From Meandrina meandrites (lineage: Eukaryota; Cnidaria; Anthozoa; Scleractinia; Meandrinidae), in the NCBI GenBank assembly GCA_963693305.1, contig OY855908.1, positions 30,423,305 through 30,487,304 of the forward strand: DNA of 64,000 nucleotides, given 5' to 3'. Within the stretch, counting starts at the first letter, position 1. Every line of letters starts with the position of its first letter. The position numbers and the translations under genes are program-made. The notes under the pieces were generated by a model that was not told where the DNA came from, ran no database searches, and saw nothing but the letters and a program-made list of their open reading frames with translations. Positions 1 to 11,600 of this stretch are shown piece by piece.

Positions 1-776
1 CAAGTTTCCAGCCTATTGTAAAGTAGTCTCTGTGCACATGACAATAATAATAATTGGTGCATAGTGGCAGAAATGCTTTTATGTTAGAAAAAACATAGAG
101 CATGGGAGATGAGTGGAGAGGTTTCTCGATTACTACCTGCTCAGTTTTGTTGTGGCTACTCATCTTTCGTGTTTTTGACTATAATAAATTATCTTCCTGT
201 TGCATGAGAGAACTACACGCTGCAGTTGTACACGCTACAATGTACCTGACTGGCACAGGCCAAAATGTATTAAAAAACTGTTGTACTTCATCATTTTCAG
301 TGTAGCAAACTTGTTGAAACATTAAAGATGTTGGAATAATATTACTTCTAGCACATGTGGCACATGTAAATATTAGTCTGTTGTGGTCATCGTTTAAAAG
401 TGACCAACCTTTTTTGTAAGGTGGTCATGTGACTGACTTTTCACTGAAATAAATATTATGGATTAAGTGCCTAAAACTAGCAAGAAATTATATTTCGAAA
501 GTGAATCCCTGTATTGCTCAGCAGCTTGTTGTGAAAGTAACAAGACTGTCAAAGTAGCTCATGTAGAGTTGTCATTTAAAACTCTGCCCACTGCCTCTGT
601 GTGCTGGGGGGGGGGGCTGCAAGCCTTAAAATTCCTCTTGTGGAGCCCTAATATAAATGCAAATTTCCTCTGCTGGAAATTATAGTAATTGTATTCAAAA
701 CACATTCTTGACTTGGCAATGCCAAATCCAACTTCAATGATTCCCTGCAGGCATGCCTTGTAAAGGGAATTTGGCA
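1..776. other. Left edge, no gene recognised
   Basis: AT-rich sequence with only short open frames, none of which resembles a known domain or splices convincingly to anything else. A plus-strand AATAAA at about 450 could be the polyadenylation signal of a gene lying to the left, but nothing supports that here. A short G run lies near 606-615. Confidence 0.4.
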
Positions 777-1574
777 TTAAGGATGGTGCCTACTTTTGTT
801 ACTGCGCACATCTTCTGCGCATCACGCAAGGCATCGATCGCACTAGGCGCGCGCGCTAAGGGAATTTGCTCGCTCAAAATGACGAATTCAACTTCGCGAC
901 CAAGCGCGCGACTAAAATGCAAGAAAATTTCGGTTGCAACGAAATCCAGTTAATGGACGTACTAAACCAGGAACAGTGAAAGAGTAACATATCAGTAAGC
1001 CCTAAACGCTTATCGATAAAAATGGCTCACATTTAACAGTCTGAAACACATCGCTAATCGCTCAAACGTAATCAGCAAACTGCTAACTACATATGGCGTG
1101 GTGCACGCGTGAAAAATTGCGCGAGAAGCAAATATTTAACTCGCTAGGGAGGGGATAGGAAAAGTGTAACTGACCTCAAAAGCGATTCCATACAACTCGT
1201 ATAACTTTTAAAAACGCGTGGTGACCCATACTTTTTATTTTATAAAATGGAAGTGGTAAGTCTATAGAACACATGATTAATTTTTCGTTCAGTGCAAAAA
1301 TTGTTTAGGCTGTTTTTCTGGCCTTGCAAGAGAGAGCGGTTAGAGTCAAAAATGGCTCAAGTGCAATCGTTTTGTCAATAAAAACGTGGTTCACGCAGTT
1401 TCAAAGATAGTATTTGTTAGTTATTTTTAAGATCGTTATATTTAGTGTTGATTTTGTTCATGAAAAACCAAATTCAAACGTAATTTGTAAAGAAATTTTA
1501 TTTCCTTTTACTTTTTTTGAAAATGCCACGTCAGCACTTTTTTCAAGATTTCAAACCTAATTATCTCGAAAATT

Positions 1575-1607
<33 letters not shown>

Positions 1608-1691
1608 TAATAGCCCTTGGTAACATCTACTTCCCTTGCATAGTTATCGGCCGGGCAAAAATATCTCACTATTAGTAGGCACCGTCCTTAA
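777..1691. mobile_element. TTAA-flanked inverted-repeat element, 0.9 kb
   Basis: The left end reads TTAAGGATGGTGCCTACT (777-794). The reverse complement of the right end (1674-1691) differs by one base. Both ends carry TTAA, the target used by piggyBac-like transposases. No transposase open frame lies inside, so this is read as a non-autonomous element. The superfamily is inferred from the TTAA only. Confidence 0.75.
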
Positions 1692-2358
1692 TTTGCTGCA
1701 GACTGTGGAGCCTGAACTGTTTGCTACAGAGCATAGAGCCCAGGTTTTTTTGGACCCAGAGTCCTGAACTCCTTTGGGATGCTAATCACTCACCCCAAAG
1801 AACTTCCAAACATACGACTCTTGATGGTTTAATTTGAAGCTGTCCAAAGTGTTAAAACAAAAGTTACTTGTGTATACTTGGAATTCTGCCCACTTCAAGG
1901 GCTTTTGTATTTGGAATTAGCAGATAAAGATTAGTGCGAGTGAAAGGGTCACATCAAAGTGTTGAAACTTCCTCAAAATCAAAGCAGATTTTATTTACGA
2001 AATTACAATAACAAACACTATATACAATCGTGTACCTGCCATGTATCATCTGTTCAATATCTGGGATGTAGATTACCGTAATTGTAATTGTTGTCATTGA
2101 AAATTATAAAGAGCTACAGTTTTTCTAACTTAAACAATGTCAGCTACAGCCCAAGATGATAATGAAAATTTAACCAAAACTTTAATGCAGGAAGCTTATT
2201 AATAATTATTAATTCATTAATAAAAACTGCCAGAAGTGACATAATGAAGGAAAGGAATTTAAAAAATGCCTGTTCCAAACTTGAAGGTATGAAGTTTTTT
2301 TCACAATAATTTATTGCAACCATTCCCATTTCAGTTTCGAATGGGTTCCAGCAAGTCA
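1692..2358. other. Probable 3'UTR/intergenic stretch left of the NCBP2AS2-like gene
   Basis: No coding frame is supported. A minus-strand AATAAA (TTTATT at about 1990-1995) is a possible polyadenylation signal for the NCBP2AS2-like gene, but closer candidates exist inside the 2359-2750 element, so the 3' end is unresolved. Confidence 0.3.
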
Positions 2359-2750
2359 TTAAAGGGGCTTTGTCACAGATTTTAACAGATTTTTGAACAG
2401 CCAAAATTTTTATTTGTGTCGAAGAAAACCAAAAAATAATACTTCCATTTTTTATTAACAATTGGTATATTAGAGCACCGAAACTGTTAACAAGTGTCTT
2501 TAGCTGCAGATGGCTCCGATGGAAATGGATTGCAACTTGAAAAGTTTAGCTAAACTTTTCAAGTTGTTTCCGCACGTCTACAAAAAATCGATATTTATAG
2601 CCGTAGTTAGATTTCTATCCACATATTAAGGTTATATGTTCCTTTAGATGTTCAAAGGTAATGATTTTTATGGGTTAAGTTGCCTACCACTAATTTCAGA
2701 ACAGTTTAGACAAAAAAATCTGCGTAATCCCCGTGACAGAGCTCCTTTAA
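2359..2750. mobile_element. TTAA-flanked MITE with central perfect palindrome
   Basis: The ends are TTAAAGGGGCTTTGTCAC and, inverted, TTAAAGGAGCTCTGTCAC. The centre (2534-2565) is a 32-bp perfect palindrome beginning AACTTGAAAAG. No coding capacity. The end sequence and central palindrome resemble the element at 45644-46020, and the end resembles the one at 25564-25862, suggesting one family. It lies where the 3'UTR of the NCBP2AS2-like gene is expected. Confidence 0.75.
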
Positions 2751-3035
2751 GTTGGGATTGCTATGATTTAGTTATGTTTTGAACATCTCAATCACGATAC
2801 AATAGATGACAATGGCCAACAGTGAAACAATAACGTCTCACTTCCCTACAGTGTCTCCAACTATTTTGTTGCTTCCACTGGGCAATGGACAAAGCTATAA
2901 TTTTAAGGTTTGTGTTCAGTTGAACAGTAAAATATGTTGGCCATTTGGTGGAACATCAACAACTTGGCATCCAGAACTAGATTTGAGATGAACCATACAG
3001 CTGAATGTCATTTTGAAGAAGACAAAGTTCTCTTG

Positions 3036-3293
3036 TTATCTTGGTCTCTGTTGGTTGTTTTCTATCTCGTTCTGAATGTTTCTGACAAAATTTCTTGTAA
3101 AAGAAACGAGTCTTCTTGACACTTGAGGATTTCTTTGCAGGTTTTCCTGTGCCTCTTTTGATTTTACAGCTTTATCCAGGGCATCATTTCCTAAGAAAAA
3201 GAATTTGCATTTGTGAGTTACATGAAGATGAAATGAATAAATCATTTAAAAACCTGTTTGCTCTTGGCTGTACATGGTTAAACCTCCACTAGA

Positions 3294-3333
<40 letters not shown>

Positions 3334-5140
3334 TCTAATAAAATTATTAGGGATAAAATTACAGTGTTTGACTGAGTGGAGATATAGCTTTGGGTCAAGT
3401 TATTGGCATGTTTCAGGATTTACTGTACAGGGGGTGTATACAATATTTTTTATTTAGAAGTAATGAGCTCAGCAAAAAAAAAAAAACATTTAGCAACTTA
3501 CCCCATAACGTTAAACGTCTGTACATATAATGAGTGAGCTGTGCCACACGGCGAATGGGGTAGGTATCAGCAAGCTGCCGACAATGAAAGAGAATAATAT
3601 CTAATTAATTCCTAGCAAGACTTAAAGTGAATCAAACCCATGACCTCCCAGACACTGGGTTGGGCACTCTTATCACTGAGCTACAAGAGAGTCTTGGTGA
3701 GCTAGGCCCATGTACTTGGTTCATATGTGATGCGTCCTACATACTGCTTGGATCAGCTTTCGACATTGCTAATCCTTGACCAGGACGCATCACATATGAA
3801 CTCTTGTAAATGGCCTACCTCACTAAGAGTGTCGTATCTCAGTGGTTAGAGTGCCAAACTGGTATCTGGGAGGCCATGCGTTCAATTCTCATCAGGGACT
3901 CAGATTTTTTTCTTTGTCTCATGCTCGTGATGATGATAATGTTGATGACACAATAAAATGAAACTGATAAAAAAACATTTTGATACTTGATACAATAATA
4001 TTATTTTTGTTTTTAACTTACTCTTTCAACAACCTGTTCATTGGCCAGAAACCTACATAGGCAGAAGAAAAAACAATTGTGTTTAATTTTGAATAACACC
4101 AGTAAATAAAGCAGAGGGAAATCAATGACATGATTCGTTAGTACACTACCGGAACCTTAGATAAGCCTGAGCAATCACAGAACAAGCTGACATCCATGAG
4201 AACACGAGGACCGAGGGAAAAGGACGCTACTATGCATGCCTAAAACTAGCAGTCATGCCTATGACTAGCGTACTGCCGTAAACAGAACACAAAATCCTCA
4301 ACTGATAGTGTACGCCTATTTAAATCAGTGTAGTGTCTCTAGGTCCTATTTACATGGAAAGAGGATGATCCTAGCAAAATAAACATGAAAACATGCAGTT
4401 TACACACTTTCCTTTGTGCCTGGGCGATTTGGTGACCCGTAAAATGAGAACAAGAGATTTGGTCTGTTTCTGGGAGACTCCTGGATAATCCAGGAGGGCT
4501 GGTATGGATGTGGTATATGTATTATGTCTACAATGTATCTGATTGAACCCCTGGCATATCACACAAATCTTATTCACAGAACCTCAAGCTCTACTATAAA
4601 CTGGAGTAGCATGAGGACTGTGGCAATAAGATTGGTTTGAAAGTACAAAGCTGTACTACATACAGCTGTTCTCCAACCTCATCAGTCAAAATCAGCTTGT
4701 ATTAAGGTCGCGTTTCTTGTATATTTCACCAACACATAAGCTTATATTTGTGCAACTTTGGGCAAGATTTCCGCACGGCCCCATACATTAATTATGCATA
4801 CAATTTTCTAAACTGACTCGTTCTTTTCATGATTACTGTTTGTGTATAGTGATAGTATGAAATAGCTGCATGCCTGCATACATAATTAATGTATGGGGCT
4901 GTGCGGAAATCTTACCCAACTTTTTTTCACCCAGTAAGGTCAAGAAAAGGCTAAAGGATTGGTGAAATGAACTAGAACTCACTCTACTTCCAGAAATCAA
5001 GCTTACACAAGTGATATTGTATAACTTTCTTACCATTAAAAATATAGTATACGAGCTACATTTTCATGTGCTGCTCAAGTTTTCATTATTTAAGTCACTT
5101 AAAGCTCTGAAACTTACCTTAGAAGCATCCTTAGCGGCAT
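3036..5140 (-). CDS. NCBP2AS2: NCBP2AS2-like microprotein, four exons
   Basis: Joined exons on the minus strand: 5118-5140, 4022-4052, 3502-3574 and 3036-3190. All junctions have GT/AG and the phases agree (2, 0, 1), giving 93 residues and a TAA stop. The protein starts MPLRMLLRFLANEQVVERL and continues with a PIRRVAQLT core at about residues 23-31, then a basic C-terminal half. The start plus the VERL..PIRR.AQLT core matches the small, poorly characterised metazoan protein NCBP2AS2 (about 99 residues in human), from memory. There is no clear signal peptide, and I assign no function. The first two exons code for only 7 and 11 codons, so ORF-based gene finding would miss them. An inverted SINE pair occupies the intron at 3575-4021. 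Confidence 0.77.
3293..3332. repeat. (AAT)n microsatellite
   Basis: Uninterrupted AAT/ATA trinucleotide run inside the last intron of the NCBP2AS2-like gene. Confidence 0.9.
3612..3915. mobile_element. Inverted pair of tRNA-derived SINE heads
   Basis: The right half (about 3815-3915, plus) reads like a tRNA: an A-box-like TCTCAGTGGTTAGAGTG, then a B-box-like GCGTTCAATTC. The left half (about 3612-3715, minus) carries a diverged copy with GCTCAGTGATAAGAGTGC and GGGTTTGATTC. The two point outwards from a palindromic linker (3730-3800) whose arms read CATATGTGATGCGTCC and its inverse. Neither half folds as an intact tRNA gene. Confidence 0.65.
4758..4919. mobile_element. 162-bp palindromic MITE
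   Basis: Arms of about 40 bp: the left starts GGGCAAGATTTCCGCAC and the right ends in its inverse GTGCGGAAATCTTACCC, with few mismatches. A short loop and no coding capacity. It lies in the first intron of the NCBP2AS2-like gene. Confidence 0.8.
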
Positions 5141-5263
5141 TTTGCACCCATTAACCACAAGAAAACAGATGAAAACGAACTGATGACACACTCGTTTGCC
5201 GTCGATATCCAACAAATAGCCGAGTAACCGAGCCGCAATCTATTTTGGGAGGCCCTGGGCAGA

Positions 5264-5271
5264 TGACGTCA
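5264..5271. promoter_or_regulatory. CRE/ATF-type palindrome upstream of the NCBP2AS2-like gene
   Basis: Perfect TGACGTCA about 124 bp upstream of the start codon at 5140, in a locally GC-richer stretch. This is the consensus for CREB/ATF bZIP factors. Use as a promoter element is inferred from position. Confidence 0.45.
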
Positions 5272-5535
5272 CAATAGAACTATGAAAAAGTCGAAATAAT
5301 TGCTGTCTAAGCGACGGACCCCTGGGGACGGACCATTATTTTTCTGGAGGGTGGGTGGGGGGGTTATGAAAAAATTTTTGAAAAAAACTGTTTGCATGGC
5401 CTAAAAATTCAAAATAAATTGTTTGCAAACACGATATGTGTAAAATTTGCATTTCGAAAAAAAATTGTTTGTAGAGGTGTACTATACTCCTGTCATGTTT
5501 CTTAGGGACGGACCATTATTTTTCTGGAGGGGGGA

Positions 5536-5640
5536 TAGCCTGCGAATACAGCCGCCTCTCACTCGCTCCCGCTACTACGTGCGAAACGCGAAATGCCAAA
5601 CCGGTCGGGAGCAATGAGAGGCGGCTGTATTCGCAGGCTA
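5536..5640. mobile_element. 105-bp hairpin MITE nested in poly-G element
   Basis: The left arm starts TAGCCTGCGAATACAGCCG and the right arm ends in its exact inverse. Arms are about 30 bp. It interrupts the G-rich end of the surrounding element, so it inserted later. Confidence 0.82.
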
Positions 5641-5774
5641 GAGGGGGGGGGGGGGGGGGGGGGGGGATGAAAAATATTGAAAAAAATTGTTTGCAGGGCC
5701 TAAAAAGACAAAATAAATTGTTTGCAAACATCATATGTATTAAAAAAAATAGTTTGCATGGAAGTCAGAGAAAC

Positions 5775-5998
5775 TTTTTTAATTTTTTAACGAAGACTAG
5801 TGAGCAGCACAAGGGAAGACTTCTTGTGGTTGTAAGCTTGTCGTTTTTTTCCGACGCGTTTCGTCTCTAACTGAGACTTCTTCAGGGAATGAATACAACT
5901 AGCAAAGAACAGCATATATAGCACATTCGCGTGCCTTACAACCACAAGAAGTCTTTCCTTGTGCTGCTCACTATCCTTCGTTAAAAAATTTAAAAAAA
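5775..5998. mobile_element. 224-bp foldback element
   Basis: Arms of about 60 bp: GTGAGCAGCACAAGGGAAGA on the left and its near-inverse on the right, bounded by A/T-rich ends. The loop contains CGACGCGTTTCGTCTCTAAC followed by TGAGACTTCTTCAGG, a word type I associate with ends of invertebrate retroelements (uncertain). Confidence 0.75.
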
Positions 5999-6573
5999 AA
6001 AATTACTGCCGCCTATCTTCGTAGTGTACGTCTCAGAAAACAAAAAAGATGAGTTCAGAGGTGTTTACTGGTCGCCACCATAAAATATTGAATTAAATAA
6101 TGATCTATGGAAGCAAAAGCGAACCTCCTATTTGTGTCAGATCGTGGTTAAAAAAGATTGAAAAAAAATTGTTTGCAGGAAGGTGTTGTTAGAAAAAAAT
6201 TGTTTGCAGAGGTGCATAGATAAAAAAAAAAAGTTTGCAGAGAGAGATTTTTCATCCCCCCCCCCCCCCCCCCCGTCCGTCCCTTAGTTCCTTCCACATC
6301 AGTCTGATAACCAAAGCTATTCGGCTGGGTGTGTTGCTTTGAAGGCTTTGGGTTTAAAGCAGGTTAGTCCAGGATGGGTCAAGGCTTACATTGGCTTGCG
6401 AGCAGATTCACATTTTGGTCACACACACGAGTGATTTACGAGTGGGGATTGTGTCGTTCCTTGTTTATCTTTGCCGTGCAAAACAATTTCGTTTATCCTG
6501 TCATGCATCCTGTAAGAAGCATTGCACACTATAGGGCACTCTTCTTCGCAGCTGTTTATGGGGATGTCATACT

Positions 6574-7022
6574 GAGGGGGACATTGGGGTTTGCGGTATT
6601 GCGGTATTGGCCAATTTTTCATGCGGTATTTCGGTAATTTTAATCTTGAATTGCGGTATTCTCCAAACCTGCGGGATGCGTTTTCTTTACGTTTTGGTCG
6701 ACGATTTTCGGTACAAAAACGTATTCTTCACTTTTTCCGACCATTTTTAGCCGTTTCGGAAGCAACCTGAAACAGCCTTATTTTGTCACACATTTTAATC
6801 TACAATTTGACTGTTTTAACAACCAGTTTAAAGCCGTGTCATTGTTTCCACTGTCCCACCGCTTGTTTTTGCCTCTATTTTTGCCCTCGCGTCAACGAGT
6901 CCACCAGTTATACAGGCTTACTATAAAATTGCGGTATTTTCCGATTTTTTTTTGCGGTATTGCGGTATTTATCGAATTTTTTTGCGGTAATGCGGTGTTC
7001 AGCAACCCCCAATGTCCCCCTC
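6574..7022. mobile_element. Inverted-repeat element with GCGGTATT subrepeats
   Basis: The ends GAGGGGGACATTGGGGTTTG and its near-inverse (CAACCCCCAATGTCCCCCTC) bound about 450 bp. The 8-mer GCGGTATT recurs many times near both ends. No coding potential is supported. Confidence 0.7.
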
Positions 7023-7252
7023 CATACTGTTACCAAAACGGCTGCAAAGGAGACTGACTACAGGAGAGGGAAACAAAAACACATCTTAGAGAAAGGTCAA
7101 TGGAATACCCCCCCCCCCCCCCCCTCTTTTAAAGCCACAAACAGCTCTTCTCTTCAGCGGTTCAATCCTCTACCCACCCCTCATGTGCACTTTTAACCCA
7201 CCTCTAAAAGATAATTTTATACCACAGCAATTAACAAAGACATTTGCAAAGC

Positions 7253-7258
7253 TTTATT
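7253..7258 (-). terminator. Possible polyadenylation signal of LASP-like gene
   Basis: AATAAA on the minus strand about 1.4 kb downstream of the LASP-like stop codon at 8644. The 7260-8643 interval has no gene-like frame and would be its 3'UTR. Without transcript data this is only a candidate. Confidence 0.3.
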
Positions 7259-8643
7259 CAGGAGATGCATCTGATGCAGCATAAATCAACCTAGCAGTTT
7301 AAGCTACAAAGAAAAACTGCATATTCAACAATATTTATCAGCTTCAGGGACAGCGAGTAGCTATTTGATGGTGATTTCACTACGAACCATGACGAAACTA
7401 ACTGAATGCCACAACACAGCCACCACTGATACCATTAACATCATTATCGGTTTAGAACTATTGCACTTTCAAAAGTTTGTACTAGGTTAGAACTTTTAAG
7501 ATTAATTTAAGACTTGCATCATAGCTAGAACATCTACAGTCTACAGTCAGGATCAGTCCTGTTATCACGGATACTGATAGCGGTGCCTACAGGTGTAGCT
7601 CATACATTTTACATGTAAATAATGGACAACTCGTTAACACAGACGCTTACCATTTCCCTATGGTGTCCGTACAGACAGCATTCAACTGTACCTAATTAGC
7701 TACGCTGTACATTATATAGTGTTGAACTTTACGTTCGACTTCCTTGATCAAATCACAAGTTTGCTACCATCTTAAGATTTCATATCATAGTTCATATAAT
7801 TATATTTTCTCTTCTTAGTCACAAAGTGCTGACAGCAACAGTACCGGTACTTTGCAAATGCACAAGGCAATAGAAATCAAAATGTTAATCAGCTTAACAG
7901 GATCTACGTGCAAAAACAACCTGATACTGCTTGATAATAAAATAGACACAGCTTGTTTTTATGGCCAGTTTTCTTGACCATGGACTGCTGAAAGCCCCTG
8001 CTTTTTCTCTTACAATGGCCTCCTCACATGGACACCCTGGGCATTCACCATTTGCTGGTACATGCTGGTGGTAATGACCCTTTAATAATGGTGTTTTTTT
8101 TTTTCAAAATTAGCAAACCAACTGAAAACGATGGCGCTAACCATTTATAACCTGATATCTGGTTATTGTTTTTCCTTGATTGGAAAACAAATGGCACAGA
8201 ATTCTCCCATAGTTTGAACCAAGCAAAACCTTTAGAACTGGTCCATCTGCAATTCGCGGAAAATTACCGATCCATTTGCTTTCCAACAAAAACTTCTCAG
8301 ATTTTCAGCTAATTAAATGGTACACACCCCTGCTAAAATGGACACTTTCTTTGTTCACTGTATAATAGTAATATATTTTCATTTGACTGTGAATACAACA
8401 CTTAAAAAATATATGACAAACATTATACAGACTTACATACACAATGCTATTCATAATTTTGCTAGTTTTTGGAGTCAGAAGTAAACAAACCTCAGCTCCA
8501 AAACACATCAAAATGAATTAATTTTCTTAGTTAAGAATTTCTACCAACGCAGCTGTTACTTTATCAAAACTAGACCTTGTAATTCCATAACATTCCTAGT
8601 GAATACTGTTAACAATCAGGCATGATGGCAAAATAGAGCCTCA

Positions 8644-11600
8644 TCACACTTTCTCTACGTAGTTTGAAGGCAGCATTCCATACTGTCCTGTTCTTTCTAT
8701 TCGTCCTTCCATCCACCCATCATCAATTACTGTCACTTCTGAGACAATGTCATTTTCCAGAAAACTGACCTCGTCATCATCGGCCGCACTGTAATCATAC
8801 AAAGCGCGATATTTCTGTGGGAAGGCAAAGATTGCATCAGACAGTGGCTCCAACTCTAAATTGAGATCGTGTAGTTTTACTGGCAGCTTGCTGGTTACAA
8901 TGAAGCAATATACACATGTAATCTTACATGAAGTCTAAACTGCTGACCATTAATGAGCCTAGAGTAGTTCACGTTTGCGAGCTTGTTCACAGCATTTACG
9001 CGATTCTTGCTTCGTTTTCTTCACGTTTTTAGCCAGATTTACATTGTTTTCAGCTTGGAGAGGTAATTAAAAGATTGTTTCATTTCACATTTTTTTATCT
9101 TGAAAAATGTTATTTATCTCAAGAGTAGCTGGCATGCCAAGGCCTACTAGACGGCAATTTTCACTTGTTGCCGGGGCTTACGGAGAACACTGAATGTACT
9201 TTACTGTTGGTAACTTTTGCTGTTCTGAAGAATATTTAACCTGCGAAATCACGAAGAATATCGCCTGATACTTAGCCAACAAGGCCGTTGGCTGAGTTGG
9301 CTAATATCATGCCATATTATGTAGGATAATTGTTTTATTATGCAACAAATTGCCAATGAACCAGATTTTACATAGAGAAAAATGGTGGTTGCGCATTGCT
9401 TTGCAAGATTTCAGATGAATCTTGGCAACCTACGTATATCGCAGGATATCTGTTATGTACAAATGATGGATAACAGTAACTTTCTTACCACAATCATATG
9501 GGCATTGTGGAATTTGTTGAATAATAACACTCGCTACTCTGGAAACTTTGCTTTAAGGAAGTTTCACTGTAAAATGTCTAACCACATTTGAAACCTAAAT
9601 GTGAGAACACATTCAAACAGTTGCAATTACTGTACTTACCGGTCCACTTGACACTGGTGCTGTACTTGGCACACTCGGCTGTGCTGGTTCTGGTGGACGT
9701 TGACGAATTTGGTCCACCGCCAAGGGATGTTCCTGAGACAAACGCCGCTGATTTTGGATTTGTCTCACCTCTGGCAAATACAAAGGAGGAAAATGAATCA
9801 GTAAATTTGATTTTTTTCTCATCATTACCTTGGCAGGTTATTAGTCCTTTTTGTACATTCTACAGTGTTATTGCAAGTAACAGCCTTCTTCAAGTCTGCA
9901 TTCGAGCATAGTAGCCAATGAGGACAGGGGTTACGCCAGTTTCATTAGTATCATTAGAATAAAGCGACTAGGAGTATTTCTTCTCCCCCCTGGATGAGAT
10001 GCTAGTCAATCTCAGGGTTATCCCCGTCAGTAAATTTCTCATTACCCATTTATACACCTCCAGGGTGGAGAGAGGCACTGTGAGAGTAAAGTGACTTGCG
10101 TAAGAACACAACACAGATGTCCCCAGCCAGGGCTCGAACCTGTACTGCTTGATCTTCGTTCCAGCACACGTCTCACCATTTGGCCACCTTACCTTCCATA
10201 AGGTATCAGGGCTCGAAATTGGTAAAAAATAGTCGCCAAACGCAAATTTTTAGTCGCTTGATTGGAAAATCAACTAGGGTCTTGTTCAAAAGTGTTTAAA
10301 ATCACTTCTAGGAAATTAATCCAAAAAAGGACTGAATTAGAATACAAATATTCGAGAAGAAAAAACAAAACAAACACAGTATGTAAGATTTTGTGGCCAT
10401 TAACTTCGTAGCTAACATAATGTTACGAACCTTGAAGGAGTCAACATGTTGGATAGCCATGTATTACAAGAGACACAAACCATGATGTGCTCAGGGGTTT
10501 GCAAAGCATTATAGGGCGTTTTCAAACACGGTCAGCTATTTGCAAGTTTTGCGATGTGACAGAATCTTTTACAGCAAAGGAAAAGGATGGATTGACTTCT
10601 TTTCTTATTTTGGATGTTTTAGAAGCACAATGTCTGAGGAAATGACAGTTATTCATCGTCAACACAAAGAAATGAAGTCGCCAAAATGGCGACTAAACTA
10701 GAATGTTTAGTCGCCAAGGGTGAAATGTTAGTCGCATTGGCAACTGTATGGTCGCAATTTCGAGCCCTGGGTACGTTATTTGTGTTACTTCATCATAAAG
10801 AGGTAAGCTAATTATACATTTTCGTTATCCAGCTCCACTAAGTATAATGTGCAATGTTTTTGAAATAGTGAGTTTGTCAGACTAGTTATTCAGCTGCCAT
10901 CTATAGTTATATTTTCCTTTGCAAGTTTTTAGATCAGTCAAATCATGAATCCCTTACTTGAAAGTTTAAATAAATTGATGTTGTTTAAGGTACTTGCCCA
11001 GGCAAAATTTTGGATTTTCGTTTCCCCCAATTTTTTTATTATTATGTTTCTTAGTGCTCCTAATATATAAAACTATCAATTTTGAGACAAAATACGCACG
11101 AGGAGACGAGCACGATGAAGCTAAAATTCGTCTATTTACCGGAAGTCAATGGCATTTCCGAGTGGGGAACTGGGTCGGTTGTTAGGACTTTCATCCATTT
11201 ATCGGCTTTTCTTGGCGATATTTTCTTCTGGGTAGCTGCTTTGTGGGGTTGTTTTGATTGTTCGAGCAGAGATTGCATCGTGGACGCCATATTGGATTTG
11301 AAACTTGTCCCAAGTCCTCAAAAGTTAATATTCGAGAAACCGGAAGTCTGGGACGAGTGTCGCACCTAGCAACGCGTAAACAAACAATGTTCTATAGGTC
11401 TGCAGGCCTTTGAAACAGCGGAAACACGTCCTAAATGGCGGCATTGAACACGAGGGACTTGAAACCCTTCAATAACATGGATTTTGCAGTATTTTGCACG
11501 GAATTTTTGCTACATTTGAGTTCAATTTGAACTTCTTGCCCAGCAGGGTTTCAGAAAATCTCATTTTATTCCAGAACGATAGAACATTTTCAAATGAAAT

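Larger units (their letters stand above)
5502..6286. mobile_element. Poly-G/C-ended inverted-repeat element with two nested elements
   Basis: The outer ends are TTAGGGACGGAC (5502-5513) and its inverse near 6275-6286, each beside a G or C run (24 G at 5643-5666, 19 C at 6256-6274). Internal words such as AAAAATTGTTTGCA recur in both arms. A partial copy of the left end lies at about 5320-5480. Two hairpin elements (5536-5640 and 5775-5998) sit inside. Confidence 0.7.
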
